From assembly GCA_963728145.1 (NCBI GenBank), contig CAVSJA010000007.1, positions 1 through 64,000 of the forward strand: a DNA stretch of 64,000 nt, read 5' to 3'. Below are positions 63,996 through 64,000 of this stretch, one piece after another. Position 1 is the first letter of the stretch; the number at the start of each line of letters is the position of its first letter. The stretch comes from CAVSJA01 sp963728145. GTDB taxonomy: Bacteria; Bacteroidota; Bacteroidia; Chitinophagales; Chitinophagaceae. A program made the position numbers and the translations under genes. A model generated the notes under the pieces. That model was not told where the DNA came from, searched no databases, and was given only the letters and a program-made list of their open reading frames with translations.

Positions 63996-64000
63996 GGCAG

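Overview
The window is about 64 kb of chromosomal DNA from a member of the Bacteroidota, most likely near Chitinophagaceae/Sphingobacteriia. Supporting signs are -7 promoter elements of the TAnnTTTG type instead of a sigma70 -10 box, a type IX secretion sorting domain, a PorG-like outer-membrane protein, a propeller/Y_Y_Y histidine kinase, a BBP2-type porin beside an ammonium transporter, a precorrin-2 dehydrogenase/TSUP permease fusion, and a HemC-HemD fusion. I see no rRNA, tRNA, CRISPR array, insertion sequence or prophage.

Layout. 0-6.4 kb: nitrogen assimilation (end of gltB, gltD, amt, porin), with many apparent indels. 6.6-14.6 kb: ppc divergent from thrA-thrB-thrC. PEP carboxylase supplies oxaloacetate and the thr operon uses it. 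A Thr/Ile-rich leader peptide precedes thrA. 14.9-35.8 kb: one co-oriented minus-strand block for sulfur and methionine: metY, metX, hom, cysH, cysD, cysN, cobA, cysJ, cysI, hemA (5-aminolevulinate synthase), hemCD, hemB, a precorrin-2 dehydrogenase/TSUP fusion, a TonB receptor and a DUF2490 protein. It starts from a layered control region: a SAM-I riboswitch with its terminator, then a second promoter overlapped by a dyad, then a short ORF ending in a Cys codon cluster. The dyad recurs before cysD and before the TonB receptor. The block encodes a route from sulfate to homocysteine and a route from glycine plus succinyl-CoA to siroheme, the cofactor of its own sulfite reductase.

36-64 kb: mostly single-gene housekeeping and envelope functions (OsmC-like, metZ, GNAT, uvrA, deoxyribonucleotidase, lipoprotein, T9SS-sorted protein, PorG-like protein, ElaA-like GNAT, PhyH-like dioxygenase, rarA, S1C protease, esterase). 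Then come a large hybrid sensor kinase with its LuxR-type regulator, two unknown exported proteins flanked by paralogous membrane proteins, aspS, and a tandem pair of membrane-anchored M90 (MtfA-like) peptidases.

Two global features stand out. Intergenic regions carry many families of tandem 7-bp (sometimes 9-bp) repeats, often as facing inverted arrays, plus larger nested palindromes. Single-base indels break several conserved genes (gltB, gltD, amt, ppc, thrA, uvrA, porG-like). They look like assembly errors more than real pseudogenes, because each protein continues intact in another frame.
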